From positions 1 through 25,197 of IMG/VR virus record IMGVR_UViG_3300024308_000058: DNA of 25,197 bases; one strand, 5' to 3'. Positions within the stretch are counted from its first letter, which is position 1; the number at the start of each line of letters is the position of its first letter. Position numbers and translations under genes: made by a program. Origin of the DNA: a virus. Below are positions 6,720 through 13,101 of the stretch, in pieces. The notes under the pieces are model-generated. The model was not told the DNA's origin. It made no database searches and worked only from the letters and a program-made list of their open reading frames with translations.

Positions 6720-7231
6720 GGCGCCACCTCCACGAAGGCCAGTTCGTGCATGACGCACTGCGCCCGGGCCAGCACCGGGGAGGTGCTCGCCTCTTTGCCG
6801 TCTGCGGTCGACAGGGGGACAACCGCATTGGCCCGGACGCATGCCGCCGGGGAAATCTCATAGGAGCCGCTCAGGACGGCATCGGCCGCGTCGAGGGAAA
6901 GCTGCCAGCGCGCCGGCTCGAAGTTCTGCGTCAGCGCCGCAGTGACGCCTGCCGCACAGTCGGGCACCCGCTCCGCATCACGGAAGGCATTGAGGGTCGT
7001 GTTGGCGACGGTGGCACGCAGTGCCCAATCGTCCCCGGTGGCCAACTCATACACAGCCAGTGCGGCGCAGATGCGGGGGCTGGTGATCACCAGCCCGTCC
7101 GGCGTGTTGTCGGTAGCCGCAGCGGGTGCATCGGTTGGCGTGGCCCAGGCAATCACGCCCAGGGCGGTGAAGCACGCCAGGGCGGCCAGGCCGACGCGGG
7201 CGGTGCGCTTGGTGCTTAGGGTCAGGGGCAT
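6716..7231 (-). CDS. exported protein with SleB-like pattern
   Basis: The 171-aa protein carries a signal peptide: MPLTLSTKRTARVGLAALACF, then a hydrophobic core to about residue 28 and an AWA-like cleavage region, so it is likely periplasmic. The mature part (ICAALAVYELATGDDWALRATVANTTLN, then PDCAAGVTAAL, then W) loosely follows cell-wall hydrolase SleB proteins, where a Glu after Tyr begins the catalytic motif. This is weak by eye. The ATG at 7231 has a GGAGAGAG site; a further ATG nine codons upstream is less good. The first 18 codons are duplicated at 7809-7862, on the far side of the inserted moron. Confidence 0.65.
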   Translation of the reverse strand: MPLTLSTKRTARVGLAALACFTALGVIAWATPTDAPAAATDNTPDGLVITSPRICAALAVYELATGDDWALRATVANTTLNAFRDAERVPDCAAGVTAALTQNFEPARWQLSLDAADAVLSGSYEISPAACVRANAVVPLSTADGKEASTSPVLARAQCVMHELAFVEVAP

Positions 7232-7232
7232 G
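7178..7232. repeat. 55-bp direct repeat, copy 1 (start of exported-protein gene)
   Basis: Identical to 7809-7863 except for one base, which is a synonymous Leu codon change (CTA/CTC) on the minus strand. It covers the start codon and 18 codons of the signal peptide gene. The two copies flank the rightward gene at 7302-7778. Confidence 0.95.
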
Positions 7233-7301
7233 AACTCTCTCCGGTTCGGGAAAGGCACAGGGCGCTATGCTCTGCGCCAAGGACTCTTAGGGGGCAGAGG
7301 G

Positions 7302-7778
7302 ATGGGAGCTGTTGGTTGGATGGGCTACGTGACGTTCGCCATCGCGCTGCTCGGCGCGGTCCTTGGTGTGATCAACACCGTGATCGCCTACCGCCGTGGA
7401 GCCGTCCGCTGGAAGGTCATTCCGCGCTTGCAGATGGGTAAGAACGGCGCGCTCGAGCTCTTTGTCGATCTCGTAAACACCGGGCGCATACCCGTGTCGA
7501 TCGAAAAGGTGAGCTTGGCCGGGGGTGTGAAACTTCAGACGCGGTCGGAAGGGCTCACGGACAAGAACGGGCACCCAGGTTTTCCGCTCCTGCTCAATCC
7601 TGGCAAGAAGCGGGCAATCGGCCCGGTGCACGGCGCCACACTCAATGAAGTAGCGGTGCTCAAGCCGATCACGATCGTGGCCGAGACCGAGGATGGCCGC
7701 TGCATCAAGGTTCGCTGCACCGGCCTGCGTGAGCTCTACATGCAGCTCGAGGCTGCAAAGACGGAGCCAGCGGCGTAG
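7302..7778 (+). CDS. membrane-anchored moron, family unknown
   Basis: The 158-aa protein has one N-terminal transmembrane segment (about residues 7-29, MGYVTFAIALLGAVLGVINTV) and a soluble domain rich in beta-type residues (LELFVDLVNTGRIPVSIEKVSLAGG, then ITIVAETEDGRCIKV), suggesting an Ig-like or sandwich domain in the cytoplasm or periplasm. It is transcribed against the surrounding leftward operon. A TATGCT -10-like box (7266-7271) lies inside a GGCGC/GCGCC dyad upstream, and the purine-rich leader resembles that of the gene at 612. The 55-bp direct repeats on either side suggest it was inserted. PL transcription would run antisense through it, so expression is probably confined to the lysogen. 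Function unknown. Confidence 0.75.
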   Translation: MGAVGWMGYVTFAIALLGAVLGVINTVIAYRRGAVRWKVIPRLQMGKNGALELFVDLVNTGRIPVSIEKVSLAGGVKLQTRSEGLTDKNGHPGFPLLLNPGKKRAIGPVHGATLNEVAVLKPITIVAETEDGRCIKVRCTGLRELYMQLEAAKTEPAA

Positions 7779-7808
7779 TACCGGCGGGAAAATCAGCCAC
7801 CAAGGCCT

Positions 7809-7862
7809 CAGGGCGGCCAGGCCGACGCGGGCGGTGCGCTTGGTGCTGAGGGTCAGGGGCAT
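7809..7862 (-). pseudogene. duplicated 5' end of exported-protein gene (remnant)
   Basis: The ATG at 7862 has its own CGGAG ribosome site and encodes the same first 18 residues (MPLTLSTKRTARVGLAAL) as the gene at 7231. The frame then continues into sequence antisense to the moron, which looks meaningless. It sits about 30 bases downstream of the PL start, so it is probably the original operon head left behind when the moron cassette was inserted. Whether the fused antisense reading is translated is not known. Confidence 0.7.
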
Positions 7863-7898
7863 GGCTAGGTCTCCGTTCCGGCGGCTGCCGATGACGGA

Positions 7899-7927
7899 AC
7901 AATAGCGCTGCTATCTAACCTTTACAA
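7899..7927 (-). promoter_or_regulatory. candidate early leftward promoter PL
   Basis: On the minus strand there is TTGTAA (-35, 7922-7927), a 17-base spacer and TATTGT (-10, 7899-7904). Both boxes overlap repressor operators. A transcript would begin near 7892 and enter the leftward operon. Confidence 0.6.
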
Positions 7928-7939
7928 TAGCGATGCTGT
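7902..7939. promoter_or_regulatory. OL operators (two repressor sites)
   Basis: ATAGC GCT GCTAT at 7902-7914 and ATAGC GAT GCTGT at 7927-7939 are dyads of the same consensus (ATAGC-N3-GCTAT) found between the repressor and Cro genes. The 25-base centre spacing equals that of the two PR-side sites. They overlap the PL -10 and -35 boxes. Confidence 0.8.
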
Positions 7940-7961
7940 TTACGGGCCGTGTTTGCTTCAA

Positions 7962-7995
7962 GGAATTTCTGAATCCGTTAAGAAATCAGAATTCC
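7962..7995 (-). terminator. hairpin at end of the cI operon, possible terminator
   Basis: GGAATT-T-CTGA (7962-7972) pairs with TCAGAATTCC (7986-7995), with one bulge and a 13-base loop, overlapping the lipoprotein stop codon. There is no strong T-run on the minus strand, so terminator function is uncertain. Confidence 0.35.
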
Positions 7996-8396
7996 CAACG
8001 CTTGAGGCAGTCACTGTAGGCAGCGTCTCTAAACTCACCCGTGACCACGTCTTTGGCGGCATCACTGGTCAAGCGAGGAAGTTCATATGCTTTGTGGACG
8101 AAGCCAACGTACGGCTCACCATACTTCGTCGCCGTCGCCATGACTGTCGACATTGGGGTGCCCATCTGCCTTGCCTTCATGATGCGCTCGGCAGCAGTGG
8201 ACTCGCCTTCGCACAGTTCGGCCGTTGACCCCCTGAGCGTTTCGATAGCCTCTTGAGCTTTTGTCGCAGCCTCAGCTGCCGATGCAGAAGCGCGGGCAGC
8301 GGCTGCGCGCGCTGGATCGTTGCTAGGATTGCTTGCGTTTACGCACCCACAAAGGGCCAGCACCACTATCCCAGCGGCAGACAAGTACTTCTTCAT
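7986..8396 (-). CDS. lipoprotein in the immunity operon
   Basis: The 136-aa protein has a classical lipoprotein signal: MKKYLSAAGIVVLALCGCV, with the lipidated Cys at residue 18 (LCGC) or 16. The next 40 residues are an Ala/Ser-rich helix (ARAAAARASASAAEAATKAQEAIETL). The remainder has two further cysteines (ELCEGE and SDCLKRW) that could form a disulfide. It lies downstream of the repressor and its neighbour on the same strand with a 12-base gap, so it is probably made in the lysogen. Lysogen-expressed phage lipoproteins often block receptor use by related phages; that role here is inference. It is not an Rz1, which lies elsewhere. Confidence 0.8.
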   Translation of the reverse strand: MKKYLSAAGIVVLALCGCVNASNPSNDPARAAAARASASAAEAATKAQEAIETLRGSTAELCEGESTAAERIMKARQMGTPMSTVMATATKYGEPYVGFVHKAYELPRLTSDAAKDVVTGEFRDAAYSDCLKRWEF

Positions 8397-8408
8397 TGGG
8401 TCATGCCC

Positions 8409-8813
8409 TCATCCATAGCGGCTGCGGAGCAAGCCGGCATCTTCAAAGCTGACGCCGTCCCGCATGCAATCTTCGGCGCGCTCCAAGTCCTTATGCAGCT
8501 GGATCAGGTCATCGTCCGGAAGCTGTTCGATCCCGATGTAACCGAAACAAGCCTGATCGATCAAGAGCTGCATGGGAGCGCCCCAGCGCCTTTGAAAGTG
8601 CCGGATCATGCGGCAGTGTGATTCACGAAGTACGACGTCCATGCGGCCCGCCGGGTGCGTGATCTTCCTACTAGCTCCATCAGGTGCTGTAGCTGGCAGC
8701 TCAACCGGCTTTACGCTTCCGACCACCGTGAGCTTGGGCTTCTCGCCCATCTTCCGCTGCGCGCGCAGCGCGATCAGCTGAGCTAGCTTGTCCATCTCCT
8801 GATCGAGATCCAT
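8409..8813 (-). CDS. hypothetical protein downstream of the repressor
   Basis: This 134-aa protein begins MDLDQEMDKLAQLIALRAQRK, with GGGGAAG upstream as ribosome site. I see no recognised motif. A central segment (MDVVLRESHCRMIRHFQRRWGAPMQLLIDQ) resembles the linker of small phage regulators only vaguely. It overlaps the end of the repressor frame by 113 bases in another phase, an unusually long overlap. Its own codon pattern looks more natural in the overlap than the repressor's tail does. Expression with cI is expected. Confidence 0.65.
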   Translation of the reverse strand: MDLDQEMDKLAQLIALRAQRKMGEKPKLTVVGSVKPVELPATAPDGASRKITHPAGRMDVVLRESHCRMIRHFQRRWGAPMQLLIDQACFGYIGIEQLPDDDLIQLHKDLERAEDCMRDGVSFEDAGLLRSRYG

Positions 8814-9234
8814 CTGTACGCTTCCCCTGTTTCCTCAGATCCGCAGCAAGTGCAACGCGCAGCGCCTGGGCGAACAGATCGGGCGATTGCTCGACATCAA
8901 ATGTCTCGCCTGTGGCCAGATCTAGAGCCTTACGCACCACAGCGATGGCGGCCACGACGATATCGGCGTTAAGTCTCGCAACCTGAGACGTGCCGAAACT
9001 ATCCATCAGGCGAGCGTACTCAGCGCTTACTTCCTGGGGCTGTAGCCCGAGAACATCGGCTAAAGCCTCTGCCTTGTCCCAGGGCACTGGTCGCAAGCCA
9101 GTCGAAAATTGAGAAATGAAGCTGGGGGTGACCTCCAGTCGCTCCGCAACCAGCGCCTGGGTCAGGCCGGAGCGGGTGATGGCCTCCGCGATTGCGCGGC
9201 CCTCAGCGGTCTTGGGGTTGGCTGGCCTAGGCAT
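8701..9234 (-). CDS. CI-like phage repressor without peptidase domain
   Basis: The 177-aa protein has a Cro/C1-type helix-turn-helix at about residues 23-45 (GLTQALVAERLEVTPSFISQF), then a helical region to about 130, then a low-complexity basic tail. The S24/LexA-type Ser-Lys protease domain expected in lambda-type repressors is absent, so RecA-triggered self-cleavage is unlikely. The ATG at 9234 directly abuts an operator and has no Shine-Dalgarno, which suggests a leaderless mRNA like lambda cI from PRM. It is divergent from cro with three operators between. The last 38 residues overlap another ORF and look frame-shifted or non-functional. The repressor assignment rests on HTH plus position plus operators. 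Confidence 0.85.
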   Translation of the reverse strand: MPRPANPKTAEGRAIAEAITRSGLTQALVAERLEVTPSFISQFSTGLRPVPWDKAEALADVLGLQPQEVSAEYARLMDSFGTSQVARLNADIVVAAIAVVRKALDLATGETFDVEQSPDLFAQALRVALAADLRKQGKRTDGSRSGDGQASSADRAARAAEDGREAQAHGGRKRKAG

Positions 9235-9307
9235 ATAGCGATGCTATTTGAAGGTGTTCAGGAAGACGAACAGCGTTGCTATTTACATGGATAAATAGCA
9301 CTGCTAT
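9235..9307. promoter_or_regulatory. OR operators (three repressor/Cro sites)
   Basis: Three dyads of the type ATAGC-N3-GCTAT lie between the divergent cI and cro genes: 9235-9247 (ATAGCGATGCTAT), 9270-9282 (ACAGCGTTGCTAT, one mismatch) and 9295-9307 (ATAGCACTGCTAT). Spacings are 35 and 25 bases. The first abuts the cI start codon, the last covers the PR -10. The same sites occur at OL. Confidence 0.88.
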
Positions 9308-9310
9308 GTT
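9282..9310 (+). promoter_or_regulatory. early rightward promoter PR
   Basis: TTTACA (-35, 9282-9287), a 17-base spacer and TATGTT (-10, 9305-9310). The predicted start falls at about 9317, the A of the cro ATG, so the cro mRNA may be leaderless; no Shine-Dalgarno precedes it. Confidence 0.65.
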
Positions 9311-9316
9311 TGGCGC

Positions 9317-9589
9317 ATGAACGAGCCCAGCCACCCCGTGGTACCGATCCAAAAGGCCATCGACGCGGTAGGAGGGCAGGGCGCACTAGCGCGCCTGCTC
9401 AAGGTTCACCCCGCGTTGGTTTCGCAATGGCGCACAGGCCGTCGCCCGGTTGCCGCGCATCACATCCTGTCGATCGAGGCGATGACCCAAGTCTCGAGGC
9501 ATGAATTACGGCCTGACATCTTCGGCGAACTCCCCTGCTCGGAGACCGACCCGGACGCTGATCGGATCGTGCCGGTCGACGCGGCGTGA
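9317..9589 (+). CDS. Cro-like repressor of the YdaS family
   Basis: The 90-aa protein has a helix-turn-helix at about residues 12-40 (AIDAVGGQGALARLLKVHPALVSQWRTG) followed by RRPVAAHHILSIEAMT, the pattern of YdaS proteins. YdaS, first called an antitoxin, behaves as a Cro-like regulator in Rac-type prophages. The gene starts immediately downstream of PR and the three operators, divergent from cI. It lacks a ribosome site and may be read from a leaderless mRNA. It probably binds the same operators to lock in lytic growth. Confidence 0.85.
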   Translation: MNEPSHPVVPIQKAIDAVGGQGALARLLKVHPALVSQWRTGRRPVAAHHILSIEAMTQVSRHELRPDIFGELPCSETDPDADRIVPVDAA

Positions 9590-9697
9590 CCGCGATCCCG
9601 CCAGACCGCTGAGCCGCGATCCACAAGCCACCACCCCCCTGAATTTCGGTCGTCCTGTCCATGGCGACCACTTTGCATCGCCTCCCGAGGTGCGTAA

Positions 9698-10300
9698 ATG
9701 AAGCCTGATCCTCAGTACCACGAGCCGCGCTCCGCGGTGGTGTTCCGGCACACGACCGACGCCATCCGCAACAGCGGCCATACCGACAGCAGCCTGGCCC
9801 AGGCGATCGCCGAGCAGTACATGGCCGACGTCGCTCCTGGTGAGCGCATTCTGCAGTTCCACATCGGCGAAGATGCCGACAGCACCGAGCGCGCGCTGAA
9901 GGCAAACGCCCAGATCGTCGGCCGGATCCGCAACGGCACGGTGAAGATGCCAGTGGACCTCGAAGAATCGTGGGTCCGCGCGCTTCCGCCGCACTGGCGC
10001 GACGCATGCTCGCGTGAGCTGGCCCAGCGCTACGGCTTTCTCGGTGCCCGTATCCCGATGATGGAGCCGCATGCCGGCGTACTGGCTGTGGCCCGCCTGT
10101 CGGTGGAGTTCGGTCATACGCTCGAAGCGATCACCAACGTCCTGGCCGACGGCCGCATCTGCCCGAAGGACATACCTGAGCTGCGCCGCGCGCTGGACGA
10201 GATCGGTCAGCTTGAGGCGGAGCTGGTGACTGCCAAGCGCTACGTATCGGGTCACCTGCAGGATCTGGCGCCGCGAGCGGTGCAGGGTGCGCAGCGATGA
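9698..10300 (+). CDS. CII/YdaT-like regulatory protein (tentative)
   Basis: The 200-aa helical protein is preceded by a GAGGTGCG ribosome site. In Rac-like phages a YdaT protein follows YdaS and acts in the CII position. The segment around residues 65-110 (LKANAQIVGRIRNGTVKMPVDLEESWVRALP) has the general look of that family, and position fits, but the match is weak and no clear HTH is visible. It could instead be an unrelated early protein. Its stop overlaps the next start (ATGA). Confidence 0.6.
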   Translation: MKPDPQYHEPRSAVVFRHTTDAIRNSGHTDSSLAQAIAEQYMADVAPGERILQFHIGEDADSTERALKANAQIVGRIRNGTVKMPVDLEESWVRALPPHWRDACSRELAQRYGFLGARIPMMEPHAGVLAVARLSVEFGHTLEAITNVLADGRICPKDIPELRRALDEIGQLEAELVTAKRYVSGHLQDLAPRAVQGAQR

Positions 10301-10623
10301 GCGGCGGTGCAATGGTGAGCTGGGCAATCGCGGTGGTCGGCGAGTTCGACAGTGCTGGCCGCCGGATCCCAGAGAGCGTGGTGCCGCTTCTGCCCATGGT
10401 GGATGTAGTCCTCTGGGCCAAAGAGCAAACGCAGCCGGTGCGCGTTGATGCGCTTCAGAAGCGATTCGGCCTTTCGCGTGCGACGGCATACCGCTGGCAG
10501 CTCGCGCTGCAGGACCTCAACGACCCGGCGGCCGCAAAGCGGCGGCTTCCCAACCTGCGGCAGTTGAGCACCGCGATGGGGCGTGAGGTTCCCGTTTCGG
10601 GCCACGCGGAGGCGACAGGATGA
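10297..10623 (+). CDS. helix-turn-helix protein A
   Basis: The 108-aa protein has a clear HTH at about residues 50-70: VRVDALQKRFGLSRATAYRWQLAL. The N-terminal half is hydrophobic and probably structural. The next gene carries the same HTH signature, so the two look like diverged duplicates. The starts and stops of the pair overlap by four bases (ATGA). Likely a phage transcription regulator or origin-region binder. Target unknown. Confidence 0.75.
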   Translation: MSGGAMVSWAIAVVGEFDSAGRRIPESVVPLLPMVDVVLWAKEQTQPVRVDALQKRFGLSRATAYRWQLALQDLNDPAAAKRRLPNLRQLSTAMGREVPVSGHAEATG

Positions 10624-11006
10624 ACATCAGTCCGACCCTCGGTCTGCGCTGTGGCCCTGCGCTCCGTGCCGCTCCGGCTGAGCGAGAGCCGGCCGTAGCT
10701 CCGGTAGCCGCCGCGATGTCTGAAAAGAAGCCGCGGCGGAGCGCGCCGCAGCACGCGCTAGCCGGCTACAACACCACCAGGATCGTCATGGAGTTCATGC
10801 GCTGGGCAGTCGAGCTCAGCGATTTCCCAACCGTCGAGGCCATTGTTCGGCACTTCGGCGTGAGCCGCGCCACGGCGTACCGCTGGCGCAACAGCCTGGG
10901 TGAGACATACCGGCTGGAGACGCTGCCACCCAACGAGCATGAGATGACCAGGATTGGTAGCCCCGGTCCTGCGGCACGCGGCAAGCACGGTGTCGGGGAA
11001 CCCTGA
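10620..11006 (+). CDS. helix-turn-helix protein B
   Basis: The 128-aa protein has a disordered Pro/Ala-rich N-terminus (to about residue 45) and an HTH at about 70-95: PTVEAIVRHFGVSRATAYRWRNSL, nearly the same as the preceding gene's motif (FG-SRATAYRW). An internal start at MSEKKPRRS (residue 33) is possible. The stop overlaps the start of the replication gene (TGATG). Function beyond DNA binding is unknown. Confidence 0.75.
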   Translation: MNISPTLGLRCGPALRAAPAEREPAVAPVAAAMSEKKPRRSAPQHALAGYNTTRIVMEFMRWAVELSDFPTVEAIVRHFGVSRATAYRWRNSLGETYRLETLPPNEHEMTRIGSPGPAARGKHGVGEP

Positions 11007-12007
11007 TGATCTACTTCGAGATGTATCCGGGCGACTACCTCAAGGACACGACCCGGCTGTCCCTGACAGACCACGGCGTCTACTTCAAGCTGATGCTGGC
11101 GTACTACTCGGAAGAGCAGGCGCTGCCAGAGAGCCTGGCCGAGCTGTACATCATCGCCGGCGCAATCACTGCCGCGGACAAGGCCGCGGTCAAGAAGGTC
11201 GCAGAGCGCTACTTCCCCGTGGCAGAAGACGGATTGCGGCACAGCAAGCGCTGCGATGAGCAAATAGCCAAGGCGCAAGGCCGAATTGCGGAGGGCCAAG
11301 GCCGCCGCGATGCCCGAAAGAGCAATGAAACCGAGCGCCAGGCACGCACCCGAGCACGCAGAACCATGCTGTTCGAAGACCTGCGCGCTGTCGGCGTAGT
11401 GCCGGGAGGCATGGTCACGATGGCACAGCTGAAGGCGCTCCACGTCACGCATGTCACGGGCGACGAGCGCGTGACGCTCGACCAGTTGTCACGCGTGACA
11501 TGTCACGCAGAGTCACGTGTGACAGGTGGTGTGAACACAGGTGTGAACACGGGTACCCAGACCCCAGACCCCATTACTACTCCAGATACATCACATCTCA
11601 CTCAAGGATATCTGGGAGGCGTGACCGACGCGGGGCGTGCGTGCTTGCTGATGCGCAGGGCTGGATGCCATTCCACCAACCCGAGCCACCCAGACTTGCT
11701 GGCCGCCCTGAAGGAGGGCGTGACGCCGGAGACGCTGGGGCACACGGTCGCTGAAGGGCTGGCGCGATCGCCACCGATTACGAACCCGTTCGCCTGGGCG
11801 ATCAGGACCGCCCGCAACCGACACGCCGCCGGCGCAGCGCCGACGAACACCACCAATCCCGGAGGCCCCAATGCAAACCCTCAACTCGGTTCTGCCGAAC
11901 ACGTCGCAGAGCAGCGGCGACTCCACGAACAGCGCGAGGCAGCTGGCGGCCTTGGCAGATCAGGCAGCGATGTCATCGACGTCGAGTTCGAACCCGTCCA
12001 CCACTGA
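11006..12007 (+). CDS. DUF1376 (YdaU-type) replication initiator, O-like
   Basis: The 333-aa protein has an N-terminal DUF1376 domain (about residues 1-95: YFEMYPGDYLKDTTRLSL, then HGVYFKLMLAYYSEE), typical of YdaU-type phage replication proteins. The middle is a variable linker. The C-terminal part contains an Ala/Asn-rich linker and an acidic end (DVIDVEFEPVHH). It stands where lambda places gene O, directly before a P-like gene, and like O its central coding sequence contains a dense repeat array (11414-11551) that looks like the replication origin. It presumably binds those iterons and recruits the P-like protein. The ATG overlaps the previous stop. Confidence 0.85.
   Translation: MIYFEMYPGDYLKDTTRLSLTDHGVYFKLMLAYYSEEQALPESLAELYIIAGAITAADKAAVKKVAERYFPVAEDGLRHSKRCDEQIAKAQGRIAEGQGRRDARKSNETERQARTRARRTMLFEDLRAVGVVPGGMVTMAQLKALHVTHVTGDERVTLDQLSRVTCHAESRVTGGVNTGVNTGTQTPDPITTPDTSHLTQGYLGGVTDAGRACLLMRRAGCHSTNPSHPDLLAALKEGVTPETLGHTVAEGLARSPPITNPFAWAIRTARNRHAAGAAPTNTTNPGGPNANPQLGSAEHVAEQRRLHEQREAAGGLGRSGSDVIDVEFEPVHH
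11414..11551. repeat. iteron-like array inside the initiator gene; candidate replication origin
   Basis: GTCACG or its complement CGTGAC occurs at 11414, 11444, 11453, 11470(-), 11488, 11494(-), 11502 and 11512. Two overlapping perfect 14-bp palindromes lie at 11487-11500 and 11494-11507. A tandem 12-base repeat GGTGTGAACAC(A/G) follows at 11528-11551. An AT-richer stretch at about 11572-11608 lies just downstream, as the unwinding element does in lambda ori. The protein text shows the array as repeated VT/RVT and GVNTG. Confidence 0.75.
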
Positions 12008-12584
12008 TCCGGACCAGCGCGCTGTGAGCGCCCTGTGGACCGTGTGGGAGCGCATGGCCGGCATGTTCCCTGGGAAGTGGGTGCGCGAGAACGGTGCTGC
12101 ACCGGTGAACAATGCTGGCGGCCTGACTACCGCTGGTGAACTGTGGTTCCAGGTGATGTCCGGCATTACCCCGCGGCAGGTGGCCGAAGGCCTGGCCAAC
12201 TGCCTGCGCAGCGCGTTGCAGTGGCCGCCGAACCCGGGCCAGTTCCGTGCCATGTGCCTGGGCGTTCCCGCGCTTGCCGAGGTCGACGGCCAGATGCGGC
12301 CTGGCCAGGACCACAGCGGATTCACGGTGCTGGTGCGATCGAAGCTGGACCTGCACGCCTACCGCACCGCCGAGAGCGGCGCGCTGCAGCAGCGCATGTT
12401 GGCCAACGCTTACGAGCGGGCGGTGAAGCACGTCATGGACGGCGGTGCCGTACCCGAGCCGATGGCTGCATTGCCAGCACCCAGGCCAGAGCCGCAGGTC
12501 GTGCGCGATCGCGATGCCGCGCGAAGCGCCATGGCTGCTGCCGCTGCCGAGCTTGGATTTGGAGGCGCACATGGAGCCGGCTGA
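11871..12584 (+). CDS. lambda P-like replication protein (DnaB loader)
   Basis: The 237-aa protein has the lambda P-type core WERMAGMFPGKWVRENG, then ELWFQVMSGITPRQVAEGLANCL, then WPPNPGQFRAMC, at about residues 55-130. The first 50 residues are Ser/Thr/Asn-rich and disordered. P proteins capture the host DnaB helicase and deliver it to the O-bound origin. The ATG at 11871 follows GGAGG with good spacing and lies 137 bases inside the end of the initiator gene in another frame, as a real overlapping start. It overlaps the next gene by 14 bases. Confidence 0.85.
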   Translation: MQTLNSVLPNTSQSSGDSTNSARQLAALADQAAMSSTSSSNPSTTDPDQRAVSALWTVWERMAGMFPGKWVRENGAAPVNNAGGLTTAGELWFQVMSGITPRQVAEGLANCLRSALQWPPNPGQFRAMCLGVPALAEVDGQMRPGQDHSGFTVLVRSKLDLHAYRTAESGALQQRMLANAYERAVKHVMDGGAVPEPMAALPAPRPEPQVVRDRDAARSAMAAAAAELGFGGAHGAG

Positions 12585-13101
12585 TATCCGCGCCTACCAG
12601 CGGCAGCTGCTGCTGTTCTGCTTGGGCATCCACGGCGAGAGCACCGCAGCGGAAGCGTTGGAGCTGATGGGCAACGCCGCGCTCGAGTCAGGTGCGCCGC
12701 GTGAGGCGATGCTACTGAGCACGGCCGCCGTGGCTGGCCTTCTGCGAGAGCTGGACGGTGATGGCCTGGTGCGCAGGTGCGAGAACCGCGACAGCGGCCG
12801 CGATGGACGGCCGGTGGCGACGTGGGCTGCGACTGAGGCCGGCCGCGTGGAGCGTGCGCCGGCGCCGCCCTCGGGTCAGCAGCAGCTGGCCATGCCAATG
12901 CTCGCGCCACCCTCAGGTCAGCGCACGCGCGGCGGGTTGTCGATGGAACAGTTGATGGCACTGCTTAACGTCGAATTCGACTGCATGCTCGAGCAAATGG
13001 ACCGCGAGCACCAGGCCGCACAGCAACGCGCCCGGCAGGAGTTCGACGCATTCCGGCAGCGCGCGATGCGTGTGTGGGGCGCGATGGAGGCATCCGCCTG
13101 A
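12571..13101 (+). CDS. winged-helix-like hypothetical protein
   Basis: The 176-aa protein's start (MEPADIRAYQ) follows GGAGG. Residues about 10-90 look like a MarR/PadR-type winged helix: LLLFCLGIHGESTAAEALELM, then AAVAGLLRELDGDGLVRRCEN, then RPVATWAATEAGR. A duplicated APPSGQ linker occurs at about 93-98 and 109-114. The C-terminal 55 residues form a charged helix (LNVEFDCMLEQMDREHQAAQQRARQ). Role unknown; possibly a regulator of replication or transcription. The TGATG end couples it to the next gene. Confidence 0.65.
   Translation: MEPADIRAYQRQLLLFCLGIHGESTAAEALELMGNAALESGAPREAMLLSTAAVAGLLRELDGDGLVRRCENRDSGRDGRPVATWAATEAGRVERAPAPPSGQQQLAMPMLAPPSGQRTRGGLSMEQLMALLNVEFDCMLEQMDREHQAAQQRARQEFDAFRQRAMRVWGAMEASA

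Noticed and set aside
7287-7862. 191-aa leftward ORF beginning with the duplicated signal peptide
   Set aside because: After 18 residues it is antisense to the moron and shows no protein-like pattern; called a remnant start instead.
9506-10489. 327-aa minus-strand ORF opposite the cro/CII genes
   Set aside because: A high-GC shadow frame with Arg/His-rich low-quality sequence; the plus-strand genes are coupled and recognisable.
11414-11551. CRISPR-like repeat array
   Set aside because: The units are short (6-12 bases), occur in both orientations and lie inside a coding gene with no uniform spacers; origin iterons fit better.
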